From the NCBI GenBank assembly GCA_937910835.1, contig CALEMG010000481.1, forward strand, positions 1 to 10,686: a stretch of DNA of 10,686 bases. Reading direction: 5' to 3'. Positions 6,957 to 10,686 of the stretch are shown here, piece by piece. The position numbers and the translations under genes were made by a program. The notes below the pieces were generated by a model. That model worked only from the letters and a program-made list of their open reading frames with translations. It searched no databases and was not told the DNA's origin. Source of the DNA: an uncultured Alphaproteobacteria bacterium (lineage in GTDB: Bacteria; Pseudomonadota; Alphaproteobacteria; Sneathiellales; Sneathiellaceae). Each line of letters begins with the position of its first letter. Positions within the stretch are counted from its first letter, which is position 1.

Positions 6957-8406
6957 CCATAAAACTCCCTTGCAAATCTTCTTCGGAAGTTTGCAAACCA
7001 AGAGGCTCCCATAAGCCTTCATTAAGAAAGCACCCGCCTTCAATTTTTACGATATTACCGAACGTCATGTTTGGAATATTTTCCGTTGAATCAATAAATA
7101 GATCAGCTTGATCTACATCCCGAATCCATGATGCAAGAAAACGAAACTGATCACATATGGATTTATTTCTTTCCAATCTTTTTAGGTTACTCAATGATTT
7201 GTCAGCATATAGAGACCTTTGATATTCGCTCCCCCAACTAATAAACCAGTCCGGCGTAAGTGCGATGTACCATTCCCCATCTATCAGTAGAAAATTGACC
7301 GAAAATGCAAAATGTTTAGTTTGAAGAATCTCGTTTGGCTTATTGATTTTGAATTTTCGTTCAAATACGGTACGTTTTGATTGCTTCTTTCCAAACCAAC
7401 TTTCACTGCGGATATCCTGTTTATTGTGCGCAGGAAGGAAGATGAAAATACCCTCATGGTATTGCCACATGACATGATGTTTATAGAGCATCTGCTGTAA
7501 AGAGAAGCGCAATAGCGATTTGAATATTCGCTCATGGCTATCGTCTATTTCATAAAATTCGCTCGGATGCAGGAATTCTATCGTGCCCTCTTCAATAACG
7601 TGTGAAAATGGATTATTTGAATCTTCCAGATCAAAGAAGGTAATGAGTTTGCCAGAGGAGACCTCATACCCTGAAGGGAGTGGTTCATCTATTTTGCGGG
7701 AATAGTCGCCAACGGCCTTTCTTTGATTTCTGAGTTTTTTACCGGACTTTCCTTTGAGAATATCTTCTTCAACCTCTGCAATGTAAAGTTTTGAAGGAAG
7801 ATATAGCTCCACCAAATTTATCATGAGTGTTTCAGGAGGATCAACAGGAGGGTCGAAATCTTGCGCTGCTAATCCGACGTCACAACCTCTATGATAAGAG
7901 CCTAAGATATCGACGATTTTTTTCAATTTCTGCGGCTCTGCATTAGCCGCTTTTGTTGCCAAATCCCTATAATCAAGTATATCGTTGGAAGCATTGAATT
8001 TCAGATCATTACCGCACTCTTTGTCGATACTACTCTGAGAATAGCTTCCCTGTTTAGTGGTCAAACAATAAATAATAATTCTATCGTATTTCTCGTAAAG
8101 CTTATACGTCTTAACTTTCTTGATCGTGTCTTTGACTTTATCCAGAGATTTGTCTGAAGTCACTTGGATGGCTACGCGGTTATGATCGTCAGCCAAATCA
8201 ATACCGGGAAAATTCTTCTTCTCCTCTTCATTGAGATTTCGGAGTTCAGAAAGTATAAAGAGCTCTGTAAAAATCCCGCAAAACAGATTTTCACAAATCA
8301 AATTGATATCGTAGTGGGACATGGCCGAGGATATTTCTACTTCTTTTACGACATCGTTTAGCCCTTCTCGGAATTGATTTATCAACTCAATTTGTTTCAA
8401 AAGCAC
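6946..8406 (-). CDS. SMEK-like effector domain fused to APAZ, partner of the short pAgo
   Basis: 486 residues. The C-terminal two thirds (about 195 to 470) is an APAZ domain: ITFFDLEDSNNPFSH (255 to 269), FIFLPAHN, KHFAFSVNFLLIDGEWYIAL (364 to 383), then TPDWFISW. APAZ proteins form heterodimers with short pAgos. The N-terminal part (1 to about 150) resembles the SMEK domain: SAMSHYDINLICEN (27 to 40), LRNLN, NFPGIDLADD (65 to 74), VAIQVTS (78 to 84), then a helix and YDRIIIYCL. The GIDL...IQVTS arrangement recalls PD-(D/E)xK-type nuclease cores, but the usual Lys is Thr here, so nuclease activity is only a suggestion. The start is GTG with AAGGA just 3 nt upstream; TTG two codons on has better spacing. 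It is translationally coupled to the pAgo. The effector presumably harms the cell or the invader when the pAgo finds a target. Confidence 0.88.
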   Translation of the reverse strand: MLLKQIELINQFREGLNDVVKEVEISSAMSHYDINLICENLFCGIFTELFILSELRNLNEEEKKNFPGIDLADDHNRVAIQVTSDKSLDKVKDTIKKVKTYKLYEKYDRIIIYCLTTKQGSYSQSSIDKECGNDLKFNASNDILDYRDLATKAANAEPQKLKKIVDILGSYHRGCDVGLAAQDFDPPVDPPETLMINLVELYLPSKLYIAEVEEDILKGKSGKKLRNQRKAVGDYSRKIDEPLPSGYEVSSGKLITFFDLEDSNNPFSHVIEEGTIEFLHPSEFYEIDDSHERIFKSLLRFSLQQMLYKHHVMWQYHEGIFIFLPAHNKQDIRSESWFGKKQSKRTVFERKFKINKPNEILQTKHFAFSVNFLLIDGEWYIALTPDWFISWGSEYQRSLYADKSLSNLKRLERNKSICDQFRFLASWIRDVDQADLFIDSTENIPNMTFGNIVKIEGGCFLNEGLWEPLGLQTSEEDLQGSFMDDY

Positions 8407-8970
8407 CGGTCCTTGTTGCTGTTAATGTAAAGCACTCCTTTGTCATCTAAATACCATCTTATTCAATAGTTGCGCACGTCCACTTTGGGTTATTTCCGGT
8501 CCTTTATACTACAGGAATTCAACTTATGCGAACTTCTGCTTCTGGCACACCGCCGCCATTTGATTTTGGCTATTGAACGATCGCATTTGTCTGGAAGTAA
8601 CAGTAAGCGACATTTCCAGCCCTATCACCGCGAATGTCTGTTTTGGCTTGACTTGATAATGCTTAATATTAAGACGTGAAGGTCCGCTTTCCGCCCATTA
8701 CAGACGTTCGTTTCTATATCTTTTATTGCCGTTCGCTTCAAATTCTGCTGATGACCGCTTGTGGCACATAGCAGACACACCTAAGGCTCTAGAATTCGGT
8801 CGGCTATGAACTTTAAAGCTGATCAGTATTATCCGTGTCACAAATCTGGCACAATTGCCGACGAAAAAGGACGATACACTACGAATGCCAACGGCACTCG
8901 ATTCTAGAAAATCCCTTATTTTCTCTATCGTCGAGGCCCCTCACCTATCCTCTTTGATCATAATCATATT
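8407..8970. other. 564-bp gene-free stretch between the pAgo operon and the tRNA-Thr scar
   Basis: No believable gene is seen on either strand, and no remnant of an integrase is recognisable. The part nearest 8406 must contain the promoter of the APAZ-pAgo operon, but I see no convincing -35/-10 pair. Degenerate GTCCGCTTT-type repeats occur at 8477 to 8502, about 8632 to 8652 and 8681 to 8710. A short inverted repeat, AGAAAAT-CCCTT-ATTTTCT, lies at 8906 to 8924. Confidence 0.6.
8477..8710. repeat. degenerate GTCCGCTTT-type repeats, right group
   Basis: Three related segments: CGTCCACTTTGGGTTATTTC onward at 8477 to 8502, GAATGTCTGTTTTGG at about 8632 to 8646, and GGTCCGCTTTCCGCCCATTA onward, ending in GACGTTCG, at 8681 to 8710. 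They share the scheme of the left group (5271 to 5436). Divergence is high, so this is a tentative call by eye. Confidence 0.35.
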
Positions 8971-9016
8971 ATTTGTAATCATCAGGTCCCGCGTTCGAAT
9001 CGTGGTGGCGGCACCA
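8971..9016 (+). other. tRNA-Thr(TGT) 3' fragment, likely attachment-site scar of an integrative element
   Basis: From the anticodon loop TTTGTAA onward the tRNA is complete: the 3' strand of the anticodon stem TCATC, variable loop AGGTC, T-arm CCGCG-TTCGAAT-CGTGG with all five stem pairs (one G-T), acceptor strand TGGCGGC, A and CCA. The bases before TTTGTAA do not complete the anticodon stem (GATGA would be needed) and no D-arm or GCCGCCA acceptor strand exists, so this is not a functional gene. Tyrosine integrases often target tRNA 3' ends and leave exactly such a duplicate. The orientation puts the element to the left, with the intact tRNA-Thr beyond the window. Confidence 0.85.
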
Positions 9017-9017
9017 C

Positions 9018-9061
9018 ATAAGCCCTTGGAAACATTATGTTTTCGAGGGCTTATCTGTTTT
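9018..9061 (+). terminator. strong intrinsic terminator behind the tRNA-Thr fragment
   Basis: A 16-bp stem (ATAAGCCCTTGGAAAC paired with GTTTTCGAGGGCTTAT, with G-T wobbles) around the loop ATTAT ends at 9054 and is followed by CTGTTTT. It starts two bases after the CCA, as expected of the native tRNA terminator carried along with the 3' end. Confidence 0.82.
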
Positions 9062-9182
9062 AGCCGCCCTTCCTTCTTTCCTATTTGAGACAAATATTCC
9101 TTAATAACCATGATCAAGCAGATGCGCTGAGGATCGAAGCCAACAAAGGATTAACCGATGCAAGGAGGCAGTGAAGCTCTAA

Positions 9183-9222
9183 CCCCTTGATATAGATACG
9201 TTGGAAAACGCAGCGGTTTCTC
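9183..9222 (+). repeat. imperfect 41-bp direct repeat, right copy
   Basis: Second copy of the repeat at 5083 to 5123 in the same orientation, one base shorter. It lies in the 266-bp gap between the tRNA scar terminator and the IclR gene; nothing else is recognisable there. The two copies lie about 4.1 kb apart and enclose both the pAgo operon and the tRNA fragment. Confidence 0.65.
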
Positions 9223-9327
9223 CCCTGCCCTTTGTTCTTTTATCCATTCCGCTTTGGCCGCCGCTGTTAGCTTTTCTCGGAATAATGAATTCGAAAGTGA
9301 CAATAGTCTCCGTTTACACTCATAGCT

Positions 9328-10143
9328 TTATTGCGCAGATGCTCGATGGACTTCTTCTGCAATTTCCGTGGCCAGCTGTTTGAGTGGCTCAAGATACCGA
9401 TTTGCAACGTCGGTGTCTTTTATCACGGATCGCATAAAACGGAGTGAAAGACATGCAATTACTCTATCCTGGGAAAGTACCGGCACCGCGAGTCCAGTTG
9501 CGCGTTTGCGAGCATCGGCAACTTCCGTAGACACGCCAACTGACTTAAAGCGAAGCCCTTCATCCGTGATTGCATAGCCTGTTTTTCGAACAGTTTGTAA
9601 GATATGCCTGAGAGTACCTGGCTCCTGGGCAAGTTTGTCAGTCGAACGGCGGGACATTAAAAGCCGCGAGATGATCGCTTTGCGCTCCCACTCCGGACAA
9701 AATGCGAGGTAGGCTTTTCCTAGAGCGCTCATCAGGAACGGTGTGGGAACTTCATGCACTAACGGGTCGACGGCTACGGCGCTTTCGGCGGCTGTCCCGT
9801 AGAGCACAATCACCTGATCACCGTCTGCCAGGCCGATGAAAACAGGCCAGCGGTACTTGCAGGTAAACTCACTCATCAAGGGCGCCGCAACCTCTGCAAC
9901 AATATCATCAAAACGGAAACCCCAGGAAAGCCTGCGGACTTTCGACGTTAGCTGGTAGCCATCCCTCCGCGAAATCTTGTCGACATAGCCAGCTGTAATA
10001 AGCTGGTCGAGCAGCCGGATCACGCTTGATTGAGGAATGCCAGTGCCAGATGAAATTTCATGCACCTGCAGGTTTGAAGCTCTGTTCATTGTTTCCAATA
10101 TTTGAAGAGCTCGCTCAACCGGCGCTCTCGACGGGTTAGCCAT
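9328..10143 (-). CDS. IclR-family transcriptional regulator
   Basis: 271 residues from the ATG used here. The N-terminal winged helix-turn-helix begins SRAPVERALQILETMNRASN and has the recognition region SGTGIPQSSVIRLLDQLITA, then the wing GYVDKISRRDGYQLTS. The rest (from about residue 75) is the GAF-like IclR effector domain, with landmarks TPFLMSALGKAYLAF, a segment around DEGLRFKSVGVSTEVAD, and TGLAVPVLSQDRVIACLSL. Such regulators control catabolic genes and respond to a small pathway molecule. A GTG four codons upstream (10155) is an alternative start; the ATG is favoured because GCGGAG lies just before it. The gene is divergent from a TauD-type dioxygenase with a palindrome between them, so it probably controls that gene and itself. 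Confidence 0.9.
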   Translation of the reverse strand: MANPSRAPVERALQILETMNRASNLQVHEISSGTGIPQSSVIRLLDQLITAGYVDKISRRDGYQLTSKVRRLSWGFRFDDIVAEVAAPLMSEFTCKYRWPVFIGLADGDQVIVLYGTAAESAVAVDPLVHEVPTPFLMSALGKAYLAFCPEWERKAIISRLLMSRRSTDKLAQEPGTLRHILQTVRKTGYAITDEGLRFKSVGVSTEVADARKRATGLAVPVLSQDRVIACLSLRFMRSVIKDTDVANRYLEPLKQLATEIAEEVHRASAQ

Positions 10144-10165
10144 TTTTCTCCGCACCCACCCCTTA

Positions 10166-10182
10166 ATTCCGTTGAACGGAAT
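10166..10182. promoter_or_regulatory. perfect 17-bp palindrome, likely IclR operator
   Basis: ATTCCGTTGAACGGAAT has 8-bp arms around a central G. It lies 22 bp upstream of the regulator ATG and about 90 bp upstream of the dioxygenase ATG, in the only gap between the divergent genes. Length and symmetry suit an IclR-family dimer; its closeness to the regulator start suggests autoregulation. Confidence 0.7.
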
Positions 10183-10271
10183 ATTGCTACTTTCTGATCT
10201 ACAAGTAAATGCTTTCGTTTAGAGTCCGGCCAAACAAATCAAAAAGCGATTAAATATGAGGGAGAAAAATT

Positions 10272-10686
10272 ATGGCGAGCCGAATGCATCCGCCGATAGA
10301 GCATCAAAATGAACTTCGGAAGTATGAAACTATCAAGGTCGTACCCCTAACGCCGGTATTGGGAGCTGAGATAAGCGATATTGACTTGTCGCAGCCATTA
10401 GATGAACGACAGTTGGCGGAGGTTAAGCAGGCTTTTACAGATCATTCCGTCCTGGTGTTCAGGGATCAAAAACTGACAAAAGAGGATCACAAGCGGTTTG
10501 GCCGCTATTTCGGTAAACTTCATGTGCATCCCTACAACCTAAAGGAACCCGCGATTGGAGTAGCTGAAAGAGATCCCGAAATTTTGCCTATTCGGACAGA
10601 TCAGAATTCTCCATATGTTGCGGGCGAAGGGTGGCACGCGGATGTCACTTGCGATGAAGAGCCGCCGTTCGGATCTATGCTGTATA
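10272..10686 (+). CDS. TauD/TfdA-family Fe(II)/2-oxoglutarate dioxygenase (C-terminus cut by window edge)
   Basis: The first 138 residues are visible, about half of the usual 280 to 300. The N-terminal pattern fits the family: VVPLTPVLGAEISDIDLSQP, then FTDHSVLVFRDQKLT and KRFGRYFGKLHVHP. The iron-binding HxD motif is present in GWHADVTCDEEPPFGSMLY (His122, Asp124). The distal His and the 2-oxoglutarate-binding Arg lie beyond the edge. Members hydroxylate taurine, alkyl sulfates, aryloxyalkanoates and similar substrates, often releasing the side group; the substrate cannot be told from this part. GGGAG lies 7 nt before the ATG. The divergent IclR gene and the shared operator suggest substrate-responsive control. 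Confidence 0.92.
   Translation, partial: MASRMHPPIEHQNELRKYETIKVVPLTPVLGAEISDIDLSQPLDERQLAEVKQAFTDHSVLVFRDQKLTKEDHKRFGRYFGKLHVHPYNLKEPAIGVAERDPEILPIRTDQNSPYVAGEGWHADVTCDEEPPFGSMLY

Noticed and set aside
6957..7043. 29-residue N-terminal extension of the pAgo reading frame
   Set aside because: It lies entirely inside the APAZ coding sequence, is not Argonaute-like, and the ATG at 6956 has a good GGGAG site and the typical short overlap.
5009..9060. CRISPR array or IS element associated with the defence locus
   Set aside because: No regularly spaced repeats, no terminal inverted repeats and no transposase reading frame are visible.
8470..9088. Plus-strand open frames of 69 and 77 codons
   Set aside because: The first runs through degenerate repeats and the second through the tRNA fragment and its terminator; neither is likely coding.
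9100..9175. Short plus-strand reading DQADALRIEANKGLTDARRQ ending in TGA, considered as a recombinase tail
   Set aside because: The composition looks protein-like, but it has no start, no recognisable family and is too short to call.

Overview
The window looks like accessory DNA from a Gram-negative bacterium. It is probably an alphaproteobacterium, perhaps a sphingomonad, judging by the gene families and the style of the intergenic DNA; no rRNA or housekeeping marker is present to confirm this. It has three parts: a periplasmic copper-handling cluster, a short prokaryotic Argonaute (pAgo) defence locus at the end of what looks like a tRNA-Thr-targeted island, and a flank with a divergent IclR regulator and a TauD-type dioxygenase.

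Copper part (1 to about 5010, all on the minus strand). In transcription order it holds a Cys-rich secreted protein, a Tat-type multicopper oxidase, a DUF411 protein, a 45-aa Met-rich membrane peptide, a TlpA-like thioredoxin, a two-helix membrane protein, a Met-rich secreted protein, and an SCO1/SenC copper chaperone that runs off the left edge. Tight spacing, two start/stop couplings and good Shine-Dalgarno sites indicate an operon for copper oxidation, binding and thiol control in the periplasm. Upstream of it lies a decayed copB (outer-membrane copper protein) with a frameshift, an internal deletion and several stop codons. A consensus TATAAT box with a perfect palindrome over the -35 region sits just before the cluster.

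Defence part (about 5010 to 9060). Two overlapping minus-strand genes encode an effector-APAZ protein and a short pAgo (MID-PIWI). The first PIWI catalytic Asp is not visible in the pAgo, so it is probably a guide-dependent sensor. The effector half of the partner resembles a SMEK domain (pattern NFPGIDL...IQVTS) rather than the TIR, SIR2, DUF4365-type or HNH effectors of the short pAgo systems I know to be characterised. This is the most interesting part of the window. The operon sits between two gene-free stretches with degenerate repeats. To its right is the 3' part of a tRNA-Thr gene with CCA and its own terminator, the usual scar of an integrative element whose body lies to the left. A separate imperfect 41-bp direct repeat brackets the whole segment.

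Right flank (9062 to 10686). An IclR-family regulator (minus) and a 5'-complete, 3'-truncated Fe(II)/2-oxoglutarate dioxygenase (plus) diverge from a 128-bp intergenic region containing the 17-bp palindrome ATTCCGTTGAACGGAAT, a likely IclR operator. This looks like a small catabolic locus.
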